Assembly (NCBI GenBank): GCA_964568345.1
Contig: CAZMPG010000013.1
Span: 1 to 30,211 of the forward strand
Direction of reading: 5' to 3'
From: UBA12088 sp964568345
GTDB lineage: Bacteria; Patescibacteriota; Minisyncoccia; Phycocordibacterales; UBA12088
Length of the DNA stretch: 30,211 nt
The notes under the pieces are model-generated. The model did not search any database, was not told where the DNA came from, and saw only the letters and a list, made by a program, of their open reading frames with translations. This document shows positions 1 through 7,537 of this stretch, piece by piece; positions within the stretch are counted from its first letter, which is position 1, and every line of letters starts with the position of its first letter. The position numbers were made by a program, and so were the translations under genes.

Positions 1-530
<530 letters not shown>

Positions 531-1660
531 AATCCTGTCACCGCGCTGACGCGTATGCGGCAGCTATAAATAGTGACAAAGGGTGTCTCCCATGCCGGTG
601 ACGGCATGGTGACTATCCAGCTATATCGGCGAAACTCCTCGCGCGTTCGAGCACTACTGGCTCATGCGAGGACAACCCCGAGGGAAGTTTCGGCACACCT
701 CATCATCGTGGGTGCCAAAACCCCGTAGAGACTATGAAGTTGAGTCAAGATAGTTGGTGCATATGCGTGTCGTAACTCATGCAACATGAAAGAAGACAGC
801 AAGTATGTGCCTTTGTCGGATACTGCGCGTGCCGTGATCCTCGGAAGCATCCTTGGTGACGGTTCGCTCAAAATCCAAAACGGGTATCGGAATGCGGGTC
901 TCCAGATTCGTCATTCCGAAAAGCAGAAAGAGTATCTCGTGTGGAAAGCGCGTGCGCTTTCCGAGGTGGCGCGAGAGAAGGGCGTAAGCGTACAGAGACC
1001 CGATGGATACAGCCAACGTGAGAAGTGGCGGTTTGTGAGCAGGAACACCCCTGCACTTACCGAGCTCCATCGACGTACACATGTACAGAATCGACTGGTA
1101 GTGAAGCGCTCGTGGCTCAATGAGCTGACACCCCTGTCGCTTGCCATCTGGTGGTGCGACGATGGGTCACTTATTGGTTACGGCGCCCGAAAGGGAGTGT
1201 TGTGCACTGATGGTTTTACCAAGGCAACGGTGGACACGCTCGCACGCTATCTTAAGGTCGTATGGAACGTCCGCGCGGTGGTCGCCCCCGTGGGGCGAAA
1301 GCGCGACGGTACGCACGAACAATACTGGCGTCTGTGGATACGGTCGCAGGAGGAGTTGAAAAAGTTTCTCCGCATCATTGTGCCGCATATCCCTGTTCCC
1401 AGTATGCTTGGGAAGGTAATCCTTCTCTACAAAGACCCTCAATTTCAAGAACGCTGGATATCTGAAGTGGTTGAACGAAGCACCTTCCCCCCCTCTGTCG
1501 TCATGGCAGAGTACGAGAAGAAGCGTGCACGATGGACCTGTTTCAGATAAAGATATAGTCCGGACTCTGTGGTAACACAGAGAACACAGCAGAAATGACT
1601 GTGTCGTAGCTGCGCGTACCACTCCCAGTGGTAGCGTGACGCAGCAACGTAACAACATCA
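531..1660 (+). ncRNA. group I self-splicing intron in 16S rRNA
   Basis: Conserved 16S sequence stops after GATTAGAT (530) and resumes at ACCCCAGTAGTCC (1661), so about 1.13 kb is inserted near E. coli position 793. Group I core elements are visible. An R-type segment (GTAGAGACTATGA, 725-737) and an S-type segment (AAAGATATAGTCC, 1549-1561) form P7 by exact pairing of GACTAT (730-735) with ATAGTC (1555-1560). The endonuclease gene lies between the two P7 strands, in the P3'/P8 region. Boundaries are set from exon conservation. The usual terminal G of a group I intron is not obvious at 1660, so they may be off by a few bases. Confidence 0.88.
786..1550 (+). CDS. LAGLIDADG homing endonuclease (intron-encoded)
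   Basis: A 254-residue protein encoded inside the 16S intron. It carries two LAGLIDADG-type helices: VILGSILGDGSLKI (residues about 17-30, acidic D25) and LAIWWCDDGSL (about 119-129, D125/D126). This is the arrangement of single-chain endonucleases found in bacterial and organellar rRNA introns. Such enzymes cut intronless 16S alleles at the insertion site, so the intron is copied in by repair. Some also act as maturases. The TAA stop (1548-1550) overlaps the S element of the ribozyme, so gene and catalytic core share bases. The start is the ATG at 786, with no clear ribosome-binding site. The family is clear; cleavage activity is inferred from intact motifs. Confidence 0.93.
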   Translation: MKEDSKYVPLSDTARAVILGSILGDGSLKIQNGYRNAGLQIRHSEKQKEYLVWKARALSEVAREKGVSVQRPDGYSQREKWRFVSRNTPALTELHRRTHVQNRLVVKRSWLNELTPLSLAIWWCDDGSLIGYGARKGVLCTDGFTKATVDTLARYLKVVWNVRAVVAPVGRKRDGTHEQYWRLWIRSQEELKKFLRIIVPHIPVPSMLGKVILLYKDPQFQERWISEVVERSTFPPSVVMAEYEKKRARWTCFR

Positions 1661-2382
1661 ACCCCAGTAGTCCACGCCCTAAACGATCCTCACTAGCTTT
1701 GGGGAGTATCGACCCTCTCCGAGGCGAAGCCAACGCGTTAAGTGAGGCGCCTGGGTAGTACGAGCGCAAGCTTAAAACTCAAAGGAATAGACGGGGACTC
1801 GCACAAGCGGTGGAGCGTGCGGCTTAATTCGTCGCTAAGCGAAGAACCTCACCAAGGCTTGAAACCTACGGGAACCCACGCAGAAACGTGTGGGGCCTTC
1901 GGGCTCGTAGGCAGGTGATGCATGGCCGTCGTCAGTTCGTGGTTTGAATTGTACCGTTAAGTCGGACAACGAACGCAACCCCTGCTGTCTGTTACACGTA
2001 TCAGGCAGGACTGCCCTTTTTGGGAGGAAGGTGGGGATGACGCCAGGTCCGTATTTCCCTCTGATGCCTTGGGCGGCACGCGCGCTACAATGGGTGCTAC
2101 AACGGGACGCGACGGGGTAACCCTGAGCAAATCCTAAGAAAAGCATCCTCAGTTCGGATTGAGGTCTGCAACTCGACCTCATGAAGCCGGAATCGCTAGT
2201 AATCGCAGGTCAGCCACACTGCGGTGAATACGTTCTCGAGTCTTGTACTCACCGCCCGTCAACACAAGGGAGCTGGGAGTACCCGATGTCCGTATTTATT
2301 GCGGCCTACGGTAAGCTCAGTGACAGGGTGTAAGTCGTAACAAGGCACGGGTAGCGGAAGCTGCTCGTGGATTAATTCCAAC
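1661..2382 (+). rRNA. rrs: 16S rRNA, 3' exon
   Basis: Resumes with CCCCAGTAGTCCACGCC and runs through the 900, 1100 and 1400 regions to helix 45. Helix 28 shows a flipped pair: A at 1789 (E. coli U921) and T at 2249 (E. coli A1396). Helix 45 is an exact 10-bp stem, CACGGGTAGC/GCTGCTCGTG, around the GGAA loop that KsgA methylates (about 2346-2369), but its sequence differs from the usual one. After helix 45 the expected GGATCACCTCCTT is replaced by GGATTAATTCCA (2369-2380), so the CCTCC anti-Shine-Dalgarno core is missing. The 3' end at about 2382 is estimated by length from helix 45. Confidence 0.95.
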
Positions 2383-2693
2383 TGGAGCGTGCAGCACGAC
2401 AGTGCTTGCACTTACCGGTCGGTTCTTCTCGATCGAGAGGAATGGGTATGCAAGGGAGCCCTAAATCTATGCTAGACACCCGGGAAAGACCGGGGGAGGA
2501 ATGAGTGGGTGCGCCTCTCGGCGTGCTCGGACGGAACAAAAGAGAGTGACTCTACTAACTAAGACGTGAGCCCCCGCTCATGTCGAGCACGTGCAGTTGA
2601 GTACCGTGCTGCTTTCTGGTACCATGGCGCATACGGCGAGGATAGCCGACGTAGTCACAATTGGCTGTACGTGTGCTGGGAGAGTAAGAAAAA
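2383..2693 (+). other. 16S-tRNA spacer
   Basis: This 311-bp transcribed spacer between the 16S 3' end and tRNA-Ile has no credible reading frame. It contains short hairpins such as CCCGG/CCGGG around 2479-2495, which may belong to rRNA processing stems. The partner strand upstream of 16S is outside the window. No 23S or 5S gene follows in the remaining 27 kb, so 16S is unlinked from 23S on this side. Confidence 0.6.
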
Positions 2694-2767
2694 GCGCGAT
2701 TAGCTCAGATGGTTAGAGCGCGTCACTGATAATGACGAGGTCCCAGGTTCGATTCCTGGATCGCGCA
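2694..2767 (+). tRNA. tRNA-Ile(GAU)
   Basis: A full cloverleaf can be drawn: acceptor GCGCGAT/ATCGCGC, D arm GCTC/GAGC, anticodon stem CGTCA/TGACG with loop CTGATAA (anticodon GAU), T arm CCAGG/CCTGG and discriminator A at 2767. CCA is not encoded. Its position behind 16S is the classical spacer-tRNA position, so it is probably cotranscribed with 16S. An element holding a second copy of its 3' end starts at the next base. Confidence 0.97.
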
Positions 2768-2917
2768 CCGAGCGGAGCGAGGAAGCGGTCAGCACTATCC
2801 GGGGGATAGTGCGTCAGGAATCGAAAACCTTGTGAGCTGTTGTGCGAGTGCGAAGCACGATGCGCAAGAGCCACAAGGTGTACTGAACCTGTAAGGTTCG
2901 ATTCCTGGATCGCGCAC
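2768..2917 (+). repeat. tRNA-linked hairpin element 1 (behind tRNA-Ile GAU)
   Basis: Modules in order: hairpin A, a 9-bp stem with loop GGG (2792-2812); an antisense copy of the host tRNA T-arm (2815-2829); long hairpin B, closed by ACCTTGTG/CACAAGGT with apical GTGC-GAA-GCAC (2827-2879); a small GAACC/GGTTC hairpin; and an exact 24-nt copy of the 3' end of the host tRNA (2894-2917, identical to 2745-2768). The same modules recur behind the tRNA at 23668 with compensated base changes. No reading frame is convincing. Function and mobility are unknown. Confidence 0.85.
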
Positions 2918-2924
2918 AACAAAG

Positions 2925-2947
2925 CCCCGCTACGTGCTGTAGCGGGG
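2925..2947 (-). terminator. intrinsic terminator, copy 1
   Basis: A perfect 9-bp GC-rich stem CCCCGCTAC/GTAGCGGGG with a 5-nt loop. On the minus strand it is followed by CTTTGTTGT, so it best serves the minus-strand gene ending at 2968. It may also stop the rRNA transcript arriving from the left. The same hairpin with its loop recurs at 3666-3688. Confidence 0.75.
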
Positions 2948-2967
2948 TTGAACCTTTCTAACCCAAC

Positions 2968-3222
2968 CTAACCTGTAGCAACAACAACCATGCCGCTGTG
3001 TACGAGCACAGCAATAAGTACGAATGCTGCTACGATAAGAAACAAAATTCCCAGGCCGAAATGCCACTCAAGCACGGTGCTACTTGTCCTGCTGAAGTAC
3101 TCGGGCTCCTCCCGCGGGTGGTGTTCTCGGTAGTGAAGCTCGGACCCTACCCACATCACGTAGACAAAACTGCCGAATACGAGCACGAACAGTACCACTA
3201 CTGCGGCATAGATTGTACTCAT
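2968..3222 (-). CDS. small two-helix membrane protein
   Basis: An 84-residue protein with two hydrophobic segments (about residues 5-25 and 55-80) around a charged, His-rich middle (ELHYREHHPREEPEYF). Function not recognised. It resembles the 87-residue protein at 4222-4485 in layout and in short motifs (SELHY against SEVEY, EYF against RYF), so the two may be paralogues. A purine run (AGGGGG) lies about 6 nt before the ATG. A good minus-strand terminator starts 20 bp past the stop. The small size makes the call moderate, but the terminator and the paralogue support a real gene. Confidence 0.6.
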   Translation of the reverse strand: MSTIYAAVVVLFVLVFGSFVYVMWVGSELHYREHHPREEPEYFSRTSSTVLEWHFGLGILFLIVAAFVLIAVLVHSGMVVVATG

Positions 3223-3703
3223 GGTAACCCCCTGAAGTCCGGTTGATTTACTGGGTCGACCTTAGCCGCGACTAGCGTCTATTTGGTCAGTGCGGATCCA
3301 CCCCGCTCCATTTCTTGCTTATCACAAATATTATCTATTGTCAATAGATAAGCAGGCCTGACCCGCCTACACTTCAAAAATACGGCTATACGAGGCGGTA
3401 TACAGACGCGTATCTATGCGTGCATATTCATAACGATACTTGACGTGAGTTGTGTGTGTGAAAAAGTCGCAGCTGTGTCAGCGAAGTAAGGATTCGCGGC
3501 ATGCTGCGTTCTCTCCCAAGAGTTTAGCGGTGGAACACGCAGAGTGTTGCCTGGTTGGATGTGGAGATTGCAGACAATGTATGGTGGATCGCCCTGCAAT
3601 CGCTCCAAGGTAAATGAGAGACCAACCGTAGAAGCAGAGGAATGCCACCGTACCCAACGATCAAGCCCCGCTACGTGCTGTAGCGGGGTTGTCTTAAGAC
3701 AAG
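3223..3703. other. intergenic region with AT-rich palindrome
   Basis: 481 bp without a credible gene. It holds an AT-rich 21-bp palindrome (TTATCTATTG, one T, CAATAGATAA; 3331-3351) that overlaps a second possible stem, TGCTTATC (3316-3323) with GATAAGCA (3347-3354). On the minus strand this places a TTGACA box in the palindrome, about 120 bp before the gene starting at 3222. A second copy of the 2925 terminator closes the region at 3666-3688. Confidence 0.6.
3666..3688 (-). terminator. intrinsic terminator, copy 2
   Basis: The same stem-loop as at 2925-2947, with its flanking AAG and TTG. It sits 16 bp past the stop of the minus-strand gene ending at 3704. The following T-run is weaker than in copy 1. 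Confidence 0.65.
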
Positions 3704-4213
3704 TTAGCGGAGCGGAAGGTGGGTGTATGGCCCGCCCTCACCGATGATGCCGGCGTCGGTGTACGTCAGGGGTATCTGTACACCTGCGGCGTTGACACCG
3801 AACACATTCATCGGACGTGGACCACGGAGGGTGCGGACTGCTCCGACGTTTGGGATACGCGATAGTTTAGCAATGTCCTCACCGACCCACCCAAGGTACC
3901 AGACGTCCGTGCCGGTATACACCTCCGGCTCAATGACCGCGTACCGTCTCCACCCGCCCCAGACGGGAATGTGGAAGCGTGGTATGAAGCCAAGGAACCA
4001 CCGAATACCTGCCGTGGGATCCCCCTCGATGACAAGGAGGAGTTCTGTGTCGAGCCCACACACCTCATGGTCGCTAAGTTTCCTGTTGTTCCATCGATGT
4101 GTCGTTTGCGGTTCCTCCCACACCGTACCTGCGGCGAGGTACATGAGTGGCCGCATGAGCCAATCTGCGAAGCGGCCGAGAGCCCCGATGGGGCGTACGT
4201 ATACCTGACCCAT
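3704..4213 (-). CDS. hypothetical protein
   Basis: A 169-residue protein with no family I recognise. It has a hydrophobic patch near the N-terminus (about residues 14-30), many Trp and Gly residues (WFLGFIPRFHIPVWGGWRRY) and no obvious catalytic motif. I chose the ATG at 4213 because it lies 9 nt after the stop of the upstream gene and has GAGGTG just before it. A longer frame from 4276 would overlap that gene by about 55 bp and adds an Arg-rich stretch. It is probably cotranscribed with the small membrane protein upstream and ends at the terminator at 3666-3688. Confidence 0.6.
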   Translation of the reverse strand: MGQVYVRPIGALGRFADWLMRPLMYLAAGTVWEEPQTTHRWNNRKLSDHEVCGLDTELLLVIEGDPTAGIRWFLGFIPRFHIPVWGGWRRYAVIEPEVYTGTDVWYLGWVGEDIAKLSRIPNVGAVRTLRGPRPMNVFGVNAAGVQIPLTYTDAGIIGEGGPYTHLPLR

Positions 4214-4221
4214 CGCACACC

Positions 4222-4485
4222 TCACGCTTGACCGGTGGAGAGGGAGACGTACATGATTACGCCGAATAAGAGCCACGAGACAATAAAGACAGCAGTCACC
4301 CGTATACTCGCGCGATACCGCATCTGCAGTTGTATATACGTGAGGTGTCGGAAGTACCTCGCTGTATGCTGCTCATCGCGGTCTCCATACTCGACTTCGG
4401 ATGTGAGTAGAAGCGTATATGCAACACTTACGGAGAACGCCACAAGAAGTAGCGCCATAGGGAGAACAGGTGCATGTATAGCCAT
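4222..4485 (-). CDS. small two-helix membrane protein
   Basis: An 87-residue protein with hydrophobic segments at about residues 7-27 and 62-82 and a charged loop between them (SEVEYGDRDEQHTARYF). Function not recognised. Layout and short motifs match the 84-residue protein at 2968-3222. It is the first gene of a two-gene minus-strand unit with the hypothetical gene at 3704-4213. On the minus strand a TATAGG hexamer lies 13 nt before the ATG and may be its -10 box. Confidence 0.6.
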   Translation of the reverse strand: MAIHAPVLPMALLLVAFSVSVAYTLLLTSEVEYGDRDEQHTARYFRHLTYIQLQMRYRASIRVTAVFIVSWLLFGVIMYVSLSTGQA

Positions 4486-4578
4486 AGCATACCCAACCTA
4501 TATGGTAGTGAACGAAACCGCTCTCCATACAAGCACAGAACCATGCCATGGTCAATCATGTGCGCGCCCACAGCATGC

Positions 4579-4584
4579 TACACT
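4579..4584 (+). promoter_or_regulatory. -10 box of the cobalamin-responsive unit
   Basis: TACACT fits the TANNNT form of the -10 boxes elsewhere in the window. It places the transcript start near 4591, directly before the riboswitch. No strong -35 box is visible. Confidence 0.5.
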
Positions 4585-4590
4585 GCTCGT

Positions 4591-4740
4591 ACCCTGTGGA
4601 AGTGAGGTGTAAAGCCTCCGCTGTGCCGCAACGGTAAAGCTGGCGAGAGCCAGATGAGCCCGGTCTTCAGGGGACACGATAACCCGAGCAGGTGCGCGTA
4701 CGCTAGTGCGGTGTGTCCTGCTCGTGCAGGATATTTTTGT
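4591..4740 (+). promoter_or_regulatory. cobalamin riboswitch with terminator/antiterminator
   Basis: Cobalamin riboswitch landmarks appear in order: GGAAG with a G+A-rich stem (about 4598-4618), the core GCCGCAACGGTAA (4625-4637) and a B12-box-like AGCCAGATGAGCCCGGTC (4648-4665). The output region holds two exclusive stems: CGAGCAGG (4685-4692) with CCTGCTCG (4717-4724), or CCTGC (4717-4721) with GCAGG (4726-4730). The second is followed by ATATTTTTGT, so it acts as an intrinsic terminator directly before the ATG at 4741. It could also hide the start region. The expected effect is repression by cobalamin. The short aptamer suggests a class II-like form. Confidence 0.85.
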
Positions 4741-5301
4741 ATGCAGCGAGAGGGCACGACAGACGAGGCGGTACGCGCGGCGCGAGCGCGTTCGCGCATT
4801 ATCGCATGGGGTGGCGGTCTCCTCGCGCTCAATGCGGTGCTCGCCCTCGCGCTCCTCTTCCCTACGCCGCAAGGTGGCTCTGGCGCCGGGGCACCTGGGC
4901 GCGGTGCCACGTCGAGCGAGCAGGTGCAGGGAGCGGGTGTTCTGCCGAGAGAGCTGCAAGCAGGCACCGCATCGGTTCCTAGCTCTGCCGCTCCAGATAC
5001 CCCTCCCACGCTTCCGACGCGCACCCCCTCGCCCGTTTCCATACCCGTCCTTACCCCCGGCACGGTCCTCGATGCGATGCGTGCGTACGACGCCACACCG
5101 GCAACCTTTTCCTTTGCGACGAGGGAGTACCCGGGCATCGGGAGCTTCGTCGAGGAGGTGAATGGGGTGCGCGAGGGAGGGGGCATGCACTGGATCCTCT
5201 ACATAAACGGTCGTACCTCCGACCTTGGCGCCTCACAGGCGCAGGTACGCCCCGGCGACCGCGTTCTGTGGCGCTTCGAGCACAACATTTTCGGCCCGTA
5301 G
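4741..5301 (+). CDS. membrane-anchored DUF4430 protein (transcobalamin C-terminal-like)
   Basis: A 186-residue protein: an N-terminal membrane helix (about residues 19-40), a Gly/Ala/Pro/Thr-rich linker, then a C-terminal DUF4430 domain (about 108-186) with the typical GGGMHWILYINGRTSDLG and RPGDRVLWRFE stretches. DUF4430 resembles the C-terminal, cobalamin-capping domain of transcobalamin and intrinsic factor. The ATG at 4741 is chosen because the upstream ATG at 4654 lies inside the riboswitch. The domain should face outward and may help hold a corrinoid at the cell surface. Ligand binding is inferred from the riboswitch and the family, not shown by the sequence alone. Confidence 0.88.
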   Translation: MQREGTTDEAVRAARARSRIIAWGGGLLALNAVLALALLFPTPQGGSGAGAPGRGATSSEQVQGAGVLPRELQAGTASVPSSAAPDTPPTLPTRTPSPVSIPVLTPGTVLDAMRAYDATPATFSFATREYPGIGSFVEEVNGVREGGGMHWILYINGRTSDLGASQAQVRPGDRVLWRFEHNIFGP

Positions 5302-5339
5302 CGATTATCCCGGACTTTTACCGACCTCACTACACCTCT

Positions 5340-7529
5340 ATGCCACGCACTTCACCCACACGCCACACGACACCCACCACTTCACGCTTCCCCCTGCTGC
5401 GCTCGATGAGTGCGGTGCTCTATGGGCTCCTCGTCGTGCTCCTGCCGACCGCTCTCATTGCATTCGACACTCCGAGCTCTGACGAGCTCCGGGAGCAGGT
5501 TGTCGGTGCGCTCTGCGAGCGTGTGCCGTACGCGGGGTGCCCTGCGCCAGAAAGCGGAGGGGGTACCGATGGTGGCACGGGCACTGGCTCGGGCGGAGAA
5601 TCCACCGGTGGTACAGGTGAAGGCAGTGGGAGCGGTACTACGACTGGCGGGAGCAATGGCACGAGCAGCAATCCCGGCACCGGCAGCACCGGCGGGTCGT
5701 CAGGTGGGGGGCAGACGGTACACCTTGCGCTCCGCACGCCGACCCGCGTCGCGGTCGCCGAGGATGTTACCCTTCCGCGTGCGAGCGCGCCCGATGTACC
5801 GGTGCAGCCGACCGCGGGAGGCGATGCGATACCCGTCCCCGCGCGGAGTGCGCTCGCACTCCTCATCGCGCTCGACGAGGAGTCTGCCGCATTCGCTATC
5901 ACCGATCTCGTGTACTACCCGGCATACCACTCGTTCTTCCTCAACTGTATCGAGGTGGCGGGGGAGGGCAAGCTCTGTGGCTCGTGGCAGTTTGCGGTGA
6001 ACGGCTCATTCCCCCAGGTCGGGCTCGATACGTACCTCCTTGCGTCGGGCGATAGCCTATACCTCTTTTCCGGTACGCAGCGCACGATCGAGGCGCCGAG
6101 CACTGCGTACGTCGGTGAGCCGTTCCGCGTCACCGTGTCAGCGTATGACCCGGAGCGTGGTGCGTACCTGCCGACGAGCGGCTACACGGTCGGGGTGCTC
6201 ATCCCCAACCCGGCGGATCCCTGGAGCCCCACCGAGGTCCAGACGCAGGAGGTGGGGAGCGATGGGGGCGCCATGTTCACCCTCACGGCGATAGGTGACT
6301 ATGAGGTTGGTATCAAGGAGGACGGCTACTACCCAGCTGCACCGCTGTCGGTAGTGCAGCACCGCTCCGGAGGAGGAGGGGAAAGGGTTAGCCACGAAGC
6401 CACCACGACGCCGTTTGACGTCGGTGCTGCGCGCAGGTTCCTCCTCGGGGCAATGGGTGCGGATGGCTCATTCGGGGCGCCGCTCTACACTGACTGGGCG
6501 GCTGTCGCGCTCGTGGCGTCTGGCGCGTCATCGAGCGATCTCACGCGGGTACGAAGCTACCTCCTTGCGCACCCGGCTACGTCCACGGTTGCCACCGACT
6601 ACGAGCGGCGGGCGCTCGCACTCATGGCGCTCGGGGTGGATCCCTACGCTTCGGGTGGTCACAACTACGTGGACGACGTGCGCTCATTCTTCGGCGGGGT
6701 ACAGCTTGGCGACCCAGCGCTCGTGAACGACGACATCTTTGGCCTCATCGTGCTTGAACGCGCCGGGTACCCAGTGGGTGACCGGGTTGTGGACCATGTT
6801 CTCTCCTTCATCCTCTCGCAGCAGCATACGGACGGATCGTGGGAGGGAAGTGTTGACCTCACCGCTGCGGCAGTACAGGCGCTCGCGCCGTACCACGCAG
6901 ACGCTCGTGGAGCACGGGCGCTCCTGCGCGCCGAGGCGTACCTCCGGGGGGCACAGCGCGCAGGTGGTGGGTTCGGCGACGGTTTCGCGACGAGCTGGGT
7001 GCTCCAGGCGATCGCTGCGCTTGAGCAAGACCCCGTAGCATGGCGCTCGGGCGGGGAAACGCCGCCCGACTACCTCGCTTCCCTCCAGGAGCGCGACGGC
7101 GGCGTAGGCCCACTGTCGCTCGCCTCGACGACCCGTCTCTGGGCAACCGCATACGCTATTCCCGCAGCGCTCGGGAGACCGTGGCGCAGCTTCCTCGCAT
7201 TGTACACGCCGACGGGAGAGCAGGGATATGGCAGCATGGGAGCGGTGAGTATGACGAGTACGGAGCGCGTGTTCCCGAGAGAAGCTCCGAAACACGTAGC
7301 GGTACCGCGGGCTGCGGCGCCGGTCCGGGCGTCAGCCGCTCACCTGGAGGTTGCAGCGGCCACGTCGTCGGTGGCGTCTTCGAGCACTGCGGCGAAAGAC
7401 GAGCTTGCCGCAGCCGTACACGCTGCGCCGACACAAGTAGTAGTGGTGCGTGTGCTCGCGATTGTCTTCACGCTCCTCCTTGCGGGCTTCATCGGCACCG
7501 CTGTGGTGAAGCGTATGCGGGCGCTGTAG
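5340..7529 (+). CDS. surface protein with DUF4430, Ig-like and alpha-toroid domains; C-terminal anchor
   Basis: About 729 residues. The order is a signal segment (hydrophobic core AVLYGLLVVLLPTALIA), a Gly/Ser/Thr linker (about 72-125), DUF4430 (about 168-248), an Ig-like domain (about 249-341), a helical toroid of prenyltransferase/squalene-oxidase type (about 355-620) with repeated GSF/GSW/GGGFGDG turns, and a C-terminal membrane helix with a basic tail (about 700-729). A toroid plus a DUF4430 domain is the make-up of human transcobalamin and intrinsic factor, but here the order is reversed and the protein is tethered. It lies 38 bp behind the other DUF4430 gene under the same riboswitch. 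Starts at 5268 and 5406 are alternatives. Corrinoid binding is a well-supported inference. Confidence 0.87.
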   Translation: MPRTSPTRHTTPTTSRFPLLRSMSAVLYGLLVVLLPTALIAFDTPSSDELREQVVGALCERVPYAGCPAPESGGGTDGGTGTGSGGESTGGTGEGSGSGTTTGGSNGTSSNPGTGSTGGSSGGGQTVHLALRTPTRVAVAEDVTLPRASAPDVPVQPTAGGDAIPVPARSALALLIALDEESAAFAITDLVYYPAYHSFFLNCIEVAGEGKLCGSWQFAVNGSFPQVGLDTYLLASGDSLYLFSGTQRTIEAPSTAYVGEPFRVTVSAYDPERGAYLPTSGYTVGVLIPNPADPWSPTEVQTQEVGSDGGAMFTLTAIGDYEVGIKEDGYYPAAPLSVVQHRSGGGGERVSHEATTTPFDVGAARRFLLGAMGADGSFGAPLYTDWAAVALVASGASSSDLTRVRSYLLAHPATSTVATDYERRALALMALGVDPYASGGHNYVDDVRSFFGGVQLGDPALVNDDIFGLIVLERAGYPVGDRVVDHVLSFILSQQHTDGSWEGSVDLTAAAVQALAPYHADARGARALLRAEAYLRGAQRAGGGFGDGFATSWVLQAIAALEQDPVAWRSGGETPPDYLASLQERDGGVGPLSLASTTRLWATAYAIPAALGRPWRSFLALYTPTGEQGYGSMGAVSMTSTERVFPREAPKHVAVPRAAAPVRASAAHLEVAAATSSVASSSTAAKDELAAAVHAAPTQVVVVRVLAIVFTLLLAGFIGTAVVKRMRAL

Positions 7530-7537
7530 CACACGTA

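Noticed and set aside
2768..2917. Conventional integrase-made att site behind the tRNA
   Set aside because: A duplicated tRNA 3' end fits, but only about 130 bp lie between the copies, there is no integrase, and an antisense T-arm copy is not expected from site-specific integration.
4654..4740. Upstream start at 4654 for the first DUF4430 gene
   Set aside because: It would place coding sequence inside the riboswitch and its terminator; the ATG at 4741 follows the terminator directly and precedes the membrane helix.
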